DNA of 64,000 bases from WJJR01 sp964440935 (GTDB lineage: Bacteria; Zixibacteria; MSB-5A5; WJJR01). The translations under genes were made by a program, and so were the position numbers. Below are positions 55,065 to 64,000 of the stretch, piece after piece. The stretch covers positions 1-64,000 of the forward strand of contig CAYTTY010000015.1 of NCBI GenBank assembly GCA_964440935.1. The letters run 5' to 3'. The notes under the pieces were generated by a model. It made no database searches. It saw only the letters and a list, made by a program, of their open reading frames with translations, and had not been told where the DNA came from. Positions within the stretch are counted from its first letter, which is position 1, and each line of letters starts with the position of its first letter.

Positions 55065-55352
55065 TCAGTCCCCCACACGGGACTTGGCGCGCTGGAATGC
55101 TTTACGCAGATCATCGGACGCTTCATCGACGCCATCTTTCATGTCCTTCCAGGCATCCTCCGTTGCGGAGCGCATGTTCCGCAACCGACGTTCGACCTCA
55201 CCGACCTTGGCGCTGATCTGATCCAGTTCCGCTTCGCCTTGAAGGCGCAGGCTCGCTTTCTTCTTGTTGAGCTTGGCTCTCAACAGTCCCATTTGCGCAC
55301 GCCATTCATTCATTTCGGCAAGCGCACGATCGATATAGGCTTGTTTATTCAT
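55065..55352 (-). CDS. Small coiled-coil protein
   Basis: A 95-residue, highly charged, nearly all-helical product with no membrane segment: AEMNEWRAQMGLLRAKLNKK, GEAELDQISAKVGEVERRL, AFQRAKSR. Heptad spacing of Leu, Ile and Met suggests a coiled coil of apolipoprotein-like amphipathic type. Small proteins of this kind (sll1863-like) often occur beside PRC-barrel and CBS genes in stress clusters. It lies 29 bases downstream of the PRC-barrel gene on the same strand. Function unknown. Confidence 0.8.
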   Translation of the reverse strand: MNKQAYIDRALAEMNEWRAQMGLLRAKLNKKKASLRLQGEAELDQISAKVGEVERRLRNMRSATEDAWKDMKDGVDEASDDLRKAFQRAKSRVGD

Positions 55353-55381
55353 GATACCCTACCCCTCTGTACTGCACGGAA

Positions 55382-56146
55382 CTACGACCAGTACTTTTTG
55401 CGTCCGTAGAAGTCATACAGCACCTGTTCGTACTCGCGGTTGATGGGCACATCCGGATCGAACTCGGGACTGTTCTTGATCGTCTCCTGTGTCAATTCGG
55501 TCGTTACAGCCTGGCGTTCCCACGACACGTCCTGGAACCACGGGATGGCGACCAGCACCTTGCGTCCCGGCAACCAGTTGCGGGTGTCAACAACGGCGTA
55601 GCGGATCGTCCAATTCTCGTCATCCACAATCCAATCGTTGATGTGTCCGATCTCGCCATCGGCCGCGCTGATGTGGTATCCGGTCACCTCACGCGCACTG
55701 CGCAAGTGGGGATCCTTCTTCGCCGTCGCGGTCGGAGTGTCCGAGGGTGTCTCGCGTTTTTCCCCTTTCGCCACCTCGGTGCTGGCGGCACTTTCAACCA
55801 ATCCGATGCCGGTTGCCGTGCCCGGCCAGTACGGCTGCCATCCGTAATGCGCGTACAACTCGATCTCCTGCTGCCGAGAGACGGGACTCTCCAAGTCGAT
55901 CGGCGGACTGGATTCGATCTGCTCTTTGGTCATATCGACGGCGACATGCCGGGCCGCCCAATCGGCAGAGGTGATGACATGCGGTGGGACCAGAACCAGC
56001 CGATCATCCAGCCACCGGCCGGTGTTGACGACCAGGTACCGCACGACCCACTCCCTGTCATCGAACAGGAAGTCATGCACCTTACCAATCTCGTCATCTC
56101 TTGTTGTGATCCGATATCCTTGAAGCTCTTTTATGCTGCGTAGCAT
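55382..56146 (-). CDS. Protein with two PRC-barrel domains
   Basis: A 254-residue cytoplasmic protein with two PRC-barrel units: residues about 1-75 (LQGYRITTRDDEIGKVHDFL, WVVRYLVVNTG, RLVLVPPHVI) and about 150-225 (VTGYHISAADGEIGHINDWI, WTIRYAVVDTRNWLPGRKVL). The linker is rich in Ala, Glu and Lys. PRC barrels are small beta barrels found in RNA maturation, photosynthesis and stress proteins; the duplicated form is common near BON and CBS genes, with no proven activity. I chose ATG at 56146 (GGAG upstream, domain begins directly); the 17 preceding codons look like leader sequence. Co-directional with the BON gene upstream and small coiled-coil gene downstream. Confidence 0.9.
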   Translation of the reverse strand: MLRSIKELQGYRITTRDDEIGKVHDFLFDDREWVVRYLVVNTGRWLDDRLVLVPPHVITSADWAARHVAVDMTKEQIESSPPIDLESPVSRQQEIELYAHYGWQPYWPGTATGIGLVESAASTEVAKGEKRETPSDTPTATAKKDPHLRSAREVTGYHISAADGEIGHINDWIVDDENWTIRYAVVDTRNWLPGRKVLVAIPWFQDVSWERQAVTTELTQETIKNSPEFDPDVPINREYEQVLYDFYGRKKYWS

Positions 56147-56249
56147 GCGGGTCTCCTTTGCACGTCCCGTAACGACCGCACCCCCCCGTGCATCCATGCG
56201 CGGGGGCGGTTGGACTGGACGTTACGATCATCTTGAAATCGCCTGTCTC

Positions 56250-57761
56250 CTAGTTACTGCCGATGACAGTTTGATCCTCAGGGAACAGTTCCACGCCGAG
56301 GCGGTTCTTGACATCACGCGCTCCGGCGGTGAACGCGGCTTCCTCGGCCTCGACCCGTTGATACCACGTTTCCACTTCGCCGTTCAGCGTGACCACACCA
56401 TCGGTCACACTGATCGCAATACCGGCAGTGTCCACATACGGAGACCAGAAGAATTCGTTCTTCACGTCACGCTCCAACGCCCAGTCGCTCTTCCAGTCCC
56501 ATTCATGCGTGAAGTCAATATTGTTCGATACCGACACAACGCCTTTGACCGTTGACGCGACGTCTTCGGCATGTTGCTTTTCGAACGAATTGTGCACCTG
56601 CCCGCCGAGAAACACCTGACCGTTCAGCGCCCGGACTTCAATCGTGTACGGCTCGACGTAAGAACTGCGCTGAAGCGCGTTCTCCACCGCGGTCTCCAAA
56701 CTGTCGTTCGGAATGAGGGCCGCAGGTCGGACACGCAAATAGTTCTTCACATCCCAGACACCGACCGTATTGCGGGCATCTTCCGCCGCTGCGTTGCGCG
56801 CACGCAGGTTGTCCACCGTTCCGGTCAACGTCACGATGCCGTCTTCCGCCTCGACATCCACATTGGCCCACAAGACGCGTGGATCGTACAACAACGCGTC
56901 GGCCACGGCGGATTCGATTTCTTCATTTGGTGTGACCACCGGTTCGTCGGCCCGCTGCATTCGATCGCGCGCCCACCATTCCACCGTCAGATTGTCTCCG
57001 TTCACCGAGGACACACCGACGACCCACGCCTTGGCTATCGCACGTTGCATTTCGGCCGCACTGCCGACGATACCGGCGAGATTAACGTGGCCATTCTCCA
57101 CATTAATCTCAATCAACTCGGCATCCAGACGGACATCCGCATCGTAGCGGGCACGAATGTCCTGCTTAATCGCATGTGCCGTTCGCTCTTCCGGCGGAAC
57201 GACGGTGAGGTCATTCTGCACCTCGGTCACACCGCGGACACCCTTGGCCAGATCCTCCGTAAACATCTTCTCCTGCCACGAGTCTACTTGGCCTGTCAAC
57301 GTTACCAGACCGTTAAAGGCCGTCACGTTGATCTCATACGAATCGGCCGCTGGGTCGAGCATAATGGCGTCGCGAACATCTGCCGCGATCTCATCATCGG
57401 GCCGTACCGGTGTGTTGACGTCCGTGTTATTCACCACCGAGCGCACACCCTTGACCGCTTCCGCGATCTCGGTGGCCCGCTCTTTCGCGAGCAGGTTGTT
57501 GACCGTACCCTCCAAGGTGACAACACCATCAACCACCTGCACATCGATCAGATGCGAAGCAACGTCGTCCTCGGCCAGCAGATGGGTCGCCACCGCCGTC
57601 GCAATCTTGCTGTCGTCAATGTCCTTCACGGCCGACGCCTCATCCGTTTGCGCCGACACACCACCGTTCATCGGCATGAGGACGACGATAATGGCAAATA
57701 GAGCGGCCGCCAATATGCAACCCAGCCCTCGGAACGAAGTGTTCATCACATAAGTGCTCAT
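56250..57761 (-). CDS. Exported protein with six BON domains
   Basis: A 503-residue exported protein: leader of about 38 residues ending in GGVSAQ, then six tandem BON domains of about 70-75 residues each, recognised by repeats of DGVVTLEGTV, FNGLVTLTGQV, ENGHVNLAGIV, EDGIVTLTGTV, LNGQVFLGGQV and TDGVVTLNGEV, each followed by a VxxVxN strand. BON domains bind phospholipid or glycans and protect envelopes against osmotic stress in OsmY, which has two; six in a row is unusual. No transmembrane anchor after the signal, so it is periplasmic. AGGAGGG lies before the ATG. Confidence 0.9.
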   Translation of the reverse strand: MSTYVMNTSFRGLGCILAAALFAIIVVLMPMNGGVSAQTDEASAVKDIDDSKIATAVATHLLAEDDVASHLIDVQVVDGVVTLEGTVNNLLAKERATEIAEAVKGVRSVVNNTDVNTPVRPDDEIAADVRDAIMLDPAADSYEINVTAFNGLVTLTGQVDSWQEKMFTEDLAKGVRGVTEVQNDLTVVPPEERTAHAIKQDIRARYDADVRLDAELIEINVENGHVNLAGIVGSAAEMQRAIAKAWVVGVSSVNGDNLTVEWWARDRMQRADEPVVTPNEEIESAVADALLYDPRVLWANVDVEAEDGIVTLTGTVDNLRARNAAAEDARNTVGVWDVKNYLRVRPAALIPNDSLETAVENALQRSSYVEPYTIEVRALNGQVFLGGQVHNSFEKQHAEDVASTVKGVVSVSNNIDFTHEWDWKSDWALERDVKNEFFWSPYVDTAGIAISVTDGVVTLNGEVETWYQRVEAEEAAFTAGARDVKNRLGVELFPEDQTVIGSN

Positions 57762-58202
57762 ACTGTGCTTTCCCTCCTCTGTAGTGTCCGTCTTCAGCAG
57801 TTCTCAAAGCTTTCCCGGCTCAAACCAACAGCAGTGCTGCACATCAACGAGCTCGTGCACTGCTGATAGGATTCACTCCGAACCGGTCCAATGCACTGCT
57901 CCTTTGGCGGCACCCACACACAGGCCGCCAACGCGGTGCGCTGTAACTAAACGTAATACGGACGAGAGCCCGCTAAAGTCAAGGGGGACAACGCGTAACG
58001 TGTCAGGGGAATCCCTGATCAGCAGCGCCCGTGTAGTGGATTTGTCGCCACTGTCCACTGTCAATCGACCGGTTCTATTTCGGCCCTGTACTCACACTGG
58101 GTTACAGGAAATCATATTGCGCGACTGACGGCGCTACGGTTCTTTCTACAACGTCTCACGGTTCCGTTCATTCACTGATGGACTCTCATCCTTGGACTCA
58201 CA
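57762..58202. promoter_or_regulatory. Divergent intergenic region with inverted repeat
   Basis: This 441-bp region separates the BON gene (minus) from the SH3/barrel gene (plus). CAGCAGTG (57829-57836) and CACTGCTG (57858-57865) form an 8-bp inverted repeat 70-105 bases before the BON start; it could be an operator or a 5'-leader hairpin. CACTGCT recurs once more near 57890. No small gene or RNA motif is recognised in the rest. Confidence 0.35.
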
Positions 58203-60353
58203 ATGACCAAACCTGTTGGAACCCTGCTGGCCGCAGCATTGGCGGTGTCGTTGGCAACCATCTCAGTACAGGCAAATACAATCAAGCAGTTCGAAGTACC
58301 GGCGCGTCAAACAGCCATCCGCATCCTCGAAACACTCAAAGCGATTGAGTCCTTCGTTGAAGAACGACAAGTTGCAATCCAACCACGGCGTGTGACTCGC
58401 GAGGTTGTGGTGATCATGAGCTCACGGGTCAATCTCCGTTCGGCGCCAAGCTTGGAATCGACAGTTGTCCGCGTGGCATTGGAGGGTGAACGGTTCGATC
58501 ACGTGTCATCAGACGGTGAGTGGCGTGGCATCCGCGACAACGGCCAAACACTCTACGTGTCCGTCGAATACTCCCGCCTTGATGAGGAAACTGTCGAATC
58601 CCGGCACAGCTTTAAGACAGTCAGGCAGTTGCGTGAAGGGACCGACAACCGGGCGCGCGAAATCCTGAAATCGGTCGGGCCCGACTACAGGCGCATGGAT
58701 CTGTTGCGCAAGGAGGCCGACAGACAGTACGAGTCCGAGTACGGAGACATCCCCGAGGACAGCGCGCACCCGGAAAGAGATCGTGCCGGCGAGTCGCTCA
58801 ACAATATCCAAAAGTACCACCGGCTCGTCTTACAATACTATGATCGGTATAGTGAGATGGCTGGCGGTGTCGAGCGGCCCGCCACGGCAGAATCCCGATG
58901 GCGTCCGCGATTCAGCGGGTCAATTGAGGCGGGCCTTGGCACGAATACGGCGGAATCCAAAGTTGCCGGAACCACGGTGTCGGAAACGGATGTCTCACGC
59001 TCCAATCTGGCCGCCAATGTCAACGCCGACCTGTCTCCCCATGATCGTATCAATCTGCGGTTCGGCCGTACGGAGGAGATCCACTTCGTCCCGTCGACAC
59101 GTACGCGCGCCCGCGGCGCGTACACCCGTCGCTTCGATGACAAGGGACGCCTTACCGCGCACGCCGGCCTGAACAATTATCGCAATGAGGCCGATGACAC
59201 CGGCGATCTCGATCGCAGTGAGTTCGGTGTGCAGGGGGCGTTGACGCCATCGCCGGCGTTTCGCGCCACCGGAGGCGTCGCAATCACGTCGACGGCGTAT
59301 CCCAATGACGAGGCTCGTGACGTTAACGATACGCGCCTCGAACTCGGCGCCGGCGGGGATCTCAGCGAGTCGGTCCAATGGAACGCCGCGTACCGGCATG
59401 CCAGCCATTCCTTTGATGTTGATTCCCTGATCGACAATTCACAGGGCCATCTCGAAGGAAGCCTGATCTTCGAAACCGGTGAGCAGTCGGCGATCATCGT
59501 GGACGGTCACTTGGAATCGAACTCGTTCGATGCGGAAAACGACTCACGTGAGTACAGCCGTCAAGGACTTCGGGTGGCGACACGCTCCCGGCCGCTGGGC
59601 GGCGCCCAAAATGAGTTCTCCCTCGAGTGGCGTGGCAAGAACTTCGAGGTCGATGATCTCCGCGACTTCACCGAATTCCGCGGCGGATTCCGGTCACGTG
59701 AGTACAACGCCGAAACCGATGGCGAATTCGCACTCAGTGTGAACTATCGTCGGTATGGCGGTGACACCATCGTGGCTTTCCTCGACTACATTGAGGCCCG
59801 CCTGGAAACGCGGCGTGATCGCGGACGAGCTACCACCACGGGACTATTCTCCGAAGGGGACCTTTACATTCAGTACTTCATCGAGAACAACGGTGTTGAG
59901 CGCAATGCGCTGATCACGCAATATGCCTGGCTCGGCATCTCAACCGGTGGACGAACGGTCTTTAGAATCGGTCCCCATATTGCCAGCAATACCGACATCG
60001 TGGTGGTCGACGGCGCCATCGGCCCCGATGGCGACGAACTCGGCACATTCGAAAGTCCCAACAATACGATTCGATACGGGGCCAAGGCCGAACTGCGCAC
60101 ACGCGAACGGCCGTTGCGGGCACGCATCAGCGCACGCTACGAATTACTGAAGCGGTACAATGTCGACAAGGCGCCGACACTCGATCGCCTCCACATCGAG
60201 GGGCAAGGCACGTATTCCATTACGCAACGTGTCGAGGCATCGGCGCAGATCAAACTGTACACCAGCGGCTCCGATGATCCAAACGCAATTAAAACAACTG
60301 AGACCGATTTGCTTGTCGGCCTGATTTACCACTTGGGGTCGCGCAGACGGTGA
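58203..60353 (+). CDS. Exported SH3-domain protein with outer-membrane barrel-like region
   Basis: A 716-residue envelope protein. A signal peptide (about residues 1-24, ending VQANT) is followed by a helix and a bacterial SH3 domain at about 64-122 (SSRVNLRSAPSLESTVVRVA, WRGIR, YVSVEYSRL), which often binds peptidoglycan. A charged helical linker (about 130-225) leads to a C-terminal 480-residue stretch of alternating polar/aromatic strands (SIEAGLGTNTAESKVAGTTV, NLRFGRTEEIHF, QYAWLGISTGGRTVFRIGP) typical of an outer-membrane barrel. The last residues are LGSRRR rather than the usual aromatic end. It could link cell wall and outer membrane. No named family recognised. Confidence 0.72.
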   Translation: MTKPVGTLLAAALAVSLATISVQANTIKQFEVPARQTAIRILETLKAIESFVEERQVAIQPRRVTREVVVIMSSRVNLRSAPSLESTVVRVALEGERFDHVSSDGEWRGIRDNGQTLYVSVEYSRLDEETVESRHSFKTVRQLREGTDNRAREILKSVGPDYRRMDLLRKEADRQYESEYGDIPEDSAHPERDRAGESLNNIQKYHRLVLQYYDRYSEMAGGVERPATAESRWRPRFSGSIEAGLGTNTAESKVAGTTVSETDVSRSNLAANVNADLSPHDRINLRFGRTEEIHFVPSTRTRARGAYTRRFDDKGRLTAHAGLNNYRNEADDTGDLDRSEFGVQGALTPSPAFRATGGVAITSTAYPNDEARDVNDTRLELGAGGDLSESVQWNAAYRHASHSFDVDSLIDNSQGHLEGSLIFETGEQSAIIVDGHLESNSFDAENDSREYSRQGLRVATRSRPLGGAQNEFSLEWRGKNFEVDDLRDFTEFRGGFRSREYNAETDGEFALSVNYRRYGGDTIVAFLDYIEARLETRRDRGRATTTGLFSEGDLYIQYFIENNGVERNALITQYAWLGISTGGRTVFRIGPHIASNTDIVVVDGAIGPDGDELGTFESPNNTIRYGAKAELRTRERPLRARISARYELLKRYNVDKAPTLDRLHIEGQGTYSITQRVEASAQIKLYTSGSDDPNAIKTTETDLLVGLIYHLGSRRR

Positions 60354-60435
60354 ATGATCCCGTCAATCACTGTAACGGCCCGTTCATTGGCCGCACTGCC
60401 GGATGACCAATCGACTGAGTTACCAGGGAGATACG

Positions 60436-62484
60436 ATGAAACGAACAAAGAGGCGTCTTCAGCAAATGGCCACTCACGTCGTATTGGCGGCCGTGCTTCT
60501 GCTGGTGGTGTTCCCGGCCTCCTATGCCGATCCCACGTATGAACAACAACAGGAAATTTGGACGGATTTCAGCAACACGGACAAGGCCGCCGGTATCGCC
60601 TTTCACGTGTTTCAGGAAGCCATGGGGAATGACGAAACGCAGCAGTTCATCGATGACTATGCCGATGCGGTCACGCTGATCAAAGTCCACCATGAGCTAT
60701 TTCAAACCGGAAGCCTCAGTGGCGCCTTCACGGTGATCAAAGACCGGCTGCAGGACAAACTGATTGCCAAGCTGGCCCCGGACTTCAACTGGTGGCTCGG
60801 CTGGATAAAAGCAGCGAAGGCGGGCATGGAGCTGTTTAAGGACTTCGTATTCGATCCCATGGTCGAACAGAGTCAGATCGATACGTATGTCGGATTACGC
60901 GAATCCGGCCTGGACCCGGAAGACGCCTTTGCGGGTGTCCGCGGCTATGGATACATCGTTGAACGTGGCAAGAAGGAATTCCGCAAAGAGTATGGGGATC
61001 TGCCATTCCAACAAGGGACCAACGAGCTTCTCCCGAAATGGGAATCCGACTTTCAGGAATACATTAAGGCGGGAATGGAGAATGCGTATCATCGCCAGCT
61101 CCACCGCGATCTCCTGAAAAGGTCGCGCCAACTCGCGGCCGAAGCCGAAGCACAGTTGCCGGAATTGCGTGAGCGTCTCTTAACGATCCTGCGCCAATAC
61201 CGTGTCGCCAAGGTCGAACTCTCGCCCGCAACAGCCGATCTCAACGTGGGGGACCAGGTGATATTCGACGCCGTCGGTATCTATGCTGATCCCTCCGCCC
61301 CCCGGTCCGCGACCGACGTCACCGCCGAATGCACGTGGTCGGGCGGAACAGATGACAATGTCTTCGTGGCGACAGAGGCCGATGCTGGACGAAGGGTCGT
61401 GGTTACTGCTGACTACTATGGCATCACAGGGACAGCTACTGTCACGGTCATCGATGCCGACACCACCGAATCAATTGACGATGCCCTGGCCGAGGTGCGC
61501 GAGGATGAAGAAGAGGGAGAAGGCGAAGACACCGGTGAGGATGCCGAAGACGAAATTCTCGACGACATCCAACGCCAATTCGATGAGGCCGTGCAGCGGT
61601 TCTCCGAGCACTACAGTGATTTCATCGCACGACTCCAATCGCTGGCCGGTGAATCAGCCGACGCCATCTGCACAGATGGCACTCTGGCCTTCTCGCTGGC
61701 CGCCGCCAGTGACGCGTTTCTTGACGTGGAAGGGTATTATGCCGACGCTCTCGCGGCGGTACGATTGGCGGGCAATCTCAATGCCGCCGCCACCGGTCGA
61801 ACCCCCACCGCTGCCGAGGATTTCGACCCGCGCAACGTCGAAGGATTGGGGGTCTTCGATCAAATCGCCATGCGCATGATGCAGGAGGACTACGCAGCGG
61901 TGCTCGCAGACGTGGAGGACATGGGGACGCGACTTAACGAATTGGCACCCGGTTGCGACCCTGAGGAAATGCTCGATGCCGGGAGGCGCGTCGCCGAAAC
62001 CGATCAGGATCCCGAATCCGGCGTCGATATCGCCGGTGGAACCGGCGTTGTTGGTGATGGCGGCGGTGAGCTGCGTTTCGAGGCTGATCAACTGGGCAGC
62101 GAAACCGATTTCTCCGCGAACTGCACCGGCGGCAGCATGACCCTGAACATGGACCCGCCAACGTTTCCCCAGCAGATTTTGCCGGACGGCAGTTACACGG
62201 TCCGGGTCAGCATCAGTTGGTCAAGCTCCGGTACTCAGATCGACGATATCAGCGTCGGGGTGAGTATACTAGTCGGACAACAGTTGAAGATCGAGCGAGA
62301 ATTCAAAAGGTTTTCCGGATCAGAGACCGTCACCGCGACCGTGAATGGTTCCGATATTGATTTCAATCAGCTCTTTGCCTCGATCTCGGTTGTAGTCGGA
62401 GGAGGACTGTTGTGCGACAACAACACGTCCGACGGTCTTGGAGCCGTATATAACCAAATCTATTTCCGGCGCGGCAGTGAGTAG
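60436..62484 (+). CDS. Large exported protein with Ig-like domain, function unknown
   Basis: A 682-residue exported protein. Start at 60436 is supported by CAGGGAG 6 bases upstream and by a clear signal peptide (hydrophobic about 13-27, cleavage after SYA). Residues about 33-255 are helical and without recognised family (QQEIWTDFSNTDKAAGIAFH). Residues about 262-340 look like an Ig-like Big_2 unit (VELSPATADLNVGDQVIFDA, TVTVID). A very acidic linker (about 355-375) leads to a second helical region with paired cysteines, then a glycine-rich strand region at the end. It follows the SH3/barrel gene by 82 bases on the same strand, and could be its secreted partner. Confidence 0.7.
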   Translation: MKRTKRRLQQMATHVVLAAVLLLVVFPASYADPTYEQQQEIWTDFSNTDKAAGIAFHVFQEAMGNDETQQFIDDYADAVTLIKVHHELFQTGSLSGAFTVIKDRLQDKLIAKLAPDFNWWLGWIKAAKAGMELFKDFVFDPMVEQSQIDTYVGLRESGLDPEDAFAGVRGYGYIVERGKKEFRKEYGDLPFQQGTNELLPKWESDFQEYIKAGMENAYHRQLHRDLLKRSRQLAAEAEAQLPELRERLLTILRQYRVAKVELSPATADLNVGDQVIFDAVGIYADPSAPRSATDVTAECTWSGGTDDNVFVATEADAGRRVVVTADYYGITGTATVTVIDADTTESIDDALAEVREDEEEGEGEDTGEDAEDEILDDIQRQFDEAVQRFSEHYSDFIARLQSLAGESADAICTDGTLAFSLAAASDAFLDVEGYYADALAAVRLAGNLNAAATGRTPTAAEDFDPRNVEGLGVFDQIAMRMMQEDYAAVLADVEDMGTRLNELAPGCDPEEMLDAGRRVAETDQDPESGVDIAGGTGVVGDGGGELRFEADQLGSETDFSANCTGGSMTLNMDPPTFPQQILPDGSYTVRVSISWSSSGTQIDDISVGVSILVGQQLKIEREFKRFSGSETVTATVNGSDIDFNQLFASISVVVGGGLLCDNNTSDGLGAVYNQIYFRRGSE

Positions 62485-62571
62485 TGACATCTCTCGTTTC
62501 TGCCTCGTCGCGCGCTCAGGGAAAAGAGTCCGTCTTACGAAGCCACGTGACGCCCTGAGAGATCCGAAACG

Positions 62572-63267
62572 ATGATGTCATCGACCCAACGTGGTAGCGA
62601 TTACTATTCCAAGTCCCTGTCGGGCCAATACCTGCAGCGCTGCTACGACATCGCGCCGCCGCGTGTGCAGCAATACCTTAACGCTGAGATTGACTATACA
62701 CTCGTGCACCTTGCAATCGATGCCACGGTCCTGGAACTGGGATGCGGATACGGACGTGTGCTGCGTCGGATTGCGGATCAGGCGACTCAAACCGTCGGCA
62801 TCGACACGTCGCGCGACAGTTTACACTTGGCACGCCGGTATCTCACCGGAGTGGCAGGCGTTTACCTGATGCGCGGTAATGCTGTACAGATGAGTGTGCG
62901 AGATGAATCGGTCGACATTGTCGTGTGCATCCAAAACGGCATCTCCGCGTTCGGGGTCGATCCGATGGCGTTGGTGCGAGAAGGGGTGCGCGTGACGCGT
63001 CCCGGAGGCCGGCTGATCGTCTCAACTTACAGCGGTCGCTTCTGGCCGCACCGTCTCGAATGGTTCAAACGCCAAGCGGACGCGGAACTGATCGGAGCAA
63101 TTGATTGGGAGCAGACACGAGACGGCGTCATCATCTGCCGCGACGGATTTCGCGCAACGACCTTCCAGCCGGATCAACTCCGTACGATTGCGGAGACGTT
63201 AAGTCTCACCTGTCAGATTGAAGAGGTTGATGAGTCGAGTGTATTCTGTGTGATGCAGCGCCCTTGA
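62572..63267 (+). CDS. Class I SAM-dependent methyltransferase
   Basis: A 231-residue methyltransferase with the Rossmann-type SAM fold: motif I VLELGCGYGRVLRRIA (about 55-70), acidic Asp at the end of strand 2 (VGIDTS), motif for strand 4 VDIVVCIQNGISAFG and post-motif ALVREGVRVTRPGGRLIVST. Length and motifs fit the Methyltransf_11/25 group acting on small molecules or lipids; the acceptor is unknown. Not obviously in an operon. Confidence 0.88.
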   Translation: MMSSTQRGSDYYSKSLSGQYLQRCYDIAPPRVQQYLNAEIDYTLVHLAIDATVLELGCGYGRVLRRIADQATQTVGIDTSRDSLHLARRYLTGVAGVYLMRGNAVQMSVRDESVDIVVCIQNGISAFGVDPMALVREGVRVTRPGGRLIVSTYSGRFWPHRLEWFKRQADAELIGAIDWEQTRDGVIICRDGFRATTFQPDQLRTIAETLSLTCQIEEVDESSVFCVMQRP

Positions 63268-63282
63268 CGATTCACGGATTCT

Positions 63283-64000
63283 CTACGGCACCGCCCAACC
63301 CGGCAGCCCGCTGAGATCGATGTTAAACACCGCCAACCCAACAACATAGATGGCCGTGGTGATAGCCACCACGCCGATCAGATTCATTATGATTCCCGCA
63401 CGCATCATATCAGCCATGCGCACTTCGCCGCTGCCGAACACAATCGCATTCGGCGGTGTGGCCACCGGCAGCATGAAGGCGCACGACGCCGAGAGTGTTG
63501 CGGGAATCATTAATAGCAACGGATGTGTCTTAATCGCCACCGCCAGTGATCCGAGCAGCGGCAGGATCATCTCTGTCGTCGCCGTGTTCGACGTGAGTTC
63601 GGTCAGAAACGTCAGCATCGCGCAGACCGACGACACCATAATCACCGGCGGCGTACCGCCCAAGCCCGACAATTGCTCGGCAATCCACACCGACAACCCC
63701 GACTCTTTGAAGCCCGTGGCCAGCGCGAAACCGCCCCCGAACAGAATCACAATTCCCCAATGCAATCGTGAGGCGGTGGCCCAGTTCATCAGTCGCTCGC
63801 CGGGTGTCGTGCGCGACGGTATCAAGAACAAGATAAGCGCAACCCCAATGGCAATGGTTCCGTCATCGATGAATCCCGGAACGGGGAACACATTCGACCA
63901 TCCGGGAATCGTCGCGACTCCGGTCACGATATCGCGACGGAAAATCCACAGCAACGCCATCGAAACGAACAACACCGAGACCACACGTTCTTCAAACGAC
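63283..64000 (-). CDS. DASS/SLC13 family transporter, partial (C-terminal part)
   Basis: The reading frame is open to the window edge, so the gene is cut; the last 239 or so residues are seen. Six or more membrane helices are visible with the second-repeat signatures TELTSNTATTEMILPLLGSL and PVATPPNAIVFGSG, whose Ser-Asn-Thr and Thr-Pro-Pro-Asn hold sodium and the carboxylate in VcINDY-type transporters. It probably brings in dicarboxylates, citrate or sulphate with sodium. Convergent with the methyltransferase gene, 15 bases apart. Confidence 0.9.
   Translation of the reverse strand, partial: SFEERVVSVLFVSMALLWIFRRDIVTGVATIPGWSNVFPVPGFIDDGTIAIGVALILFLIPSRTTPGERLMNWATASRLHWGIVILFGGGFALATGFKESGLSVWIAEQLSGLGGTPPVIMVSSVCAMLTFLTELTSNTATTEMILPLLGSLAVAIKTHPLLLMIPATLSASCAFMLPVATPPNAIVFGSGEVRMADMMRAGIIMNLIGVVAITTAIYVVGLAVFNIDLSGLPGWAVP

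Noticed and set aside
56571..57701. 376-codon plus-strand frame opposite the BON gene
   Set aside because: Antisense shadow; the minus strand has a signal peptide and six clear BON repeats.

Overview
The window is a 64-kb piece of a bacterial chromosome with intermediate-to-high GC by eye. Many predicted envelope proteins (a two-part outer-membrane barrel protein, an alginate-export-type barrel, lipoproteins, Tat-type leaders) point to a diderm (Gram-negative) organism. The mix of DUF4382 lipoproteins, a peptidase/TolB/barrel fusion protein, a DUF362 plus NapH/NapG-like redox operon and GlgE-type glucan metabolism looks like an uncultured lineage of the FCB group or nearby (Zixibacteria-like). 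That placement is an inference; no rRNA or tRNA gene is visible to test it.

Layout. 1-0.6 kb: hairpins and a short mobile repeat. 0.6-3.4 kb: catalase-peroxidase katG behind a PerR-like Fur-family repressor; matching palindromes sit in front of both genes. 3.6-17.9 kb (minus strand): a tight five-gene glucan/trehalose operon, glgX > glgE > treS-maltokinase fusion > glgB > treZ-treY fusion. It holds the GlgE route (trehalose > maltose > maltose-1-P > alpha-glucan), branching and debranching, and the TreY/TreZ route back to trehalose. 18.2-20.8 kb: an orphan ABC permease, a DUF192 protein and a DUF4382 lipoprotein. 20.9-22.9 kb: a break zone where a truncated TadC (minus), a scrap of Ig-like repeat coding sequence (plus) and an AAA+ ATPase lacking a clear start (plus) are joined within about 200 bp.

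23-28.9 kb: a Tat-exported N-terminal-nucleophile asparaginase-like hydrolase, then a translationally coupled four-gene minus-strand operon (DUF6599-like, DUF362, NapH-NapG fusion, ferredoxin-tailed aldo/keto reductase). This operon looks like an undescribed extracytoplasmic redox module and is my best candidate for a new system. 29-33 kb: GH65 phosphorylase overlapping a beta-phosphoglucomutase/trehalose-phosphatase fusion, extending the trehalose theme. 33.2-37.6 kb: MgtE, a sodium:solute symporter and an alginate-export-like barrel. 37.6-38.4 kb: nested short inverted-repeat elements. 38.4-44.7 kb: polX, mutM, the peptidase-TolB-barrel protein and a small membrane protein.

44.7-57.8 kb is a stress and energy block: CBS protein, NarL-type two-component pair, small membrane protein, duplicated-domain lipoprotein, zinc alcohol dehydrogenase, P-type proton ATPase, pyruvate-oxidase-like ThDP enzyme, small coiled-coil protein, PRC-barrel protein and a six-BON-domain exported protein. 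58.2-64 kb: an SH3/barrel envelope protein, a large exported protein with an Ig-like domain, a SAM methyltransferase and the C-terminal part of a DASS/SLC13 transporter that runs off the window.

A family of short non-coding elements of roughly 180-280 bp with matching inverted ends (core GATTGTCAGAA) occurs at least three times plus interrupted and solo copies; one copy ends exactly on the mgtE stop codon.
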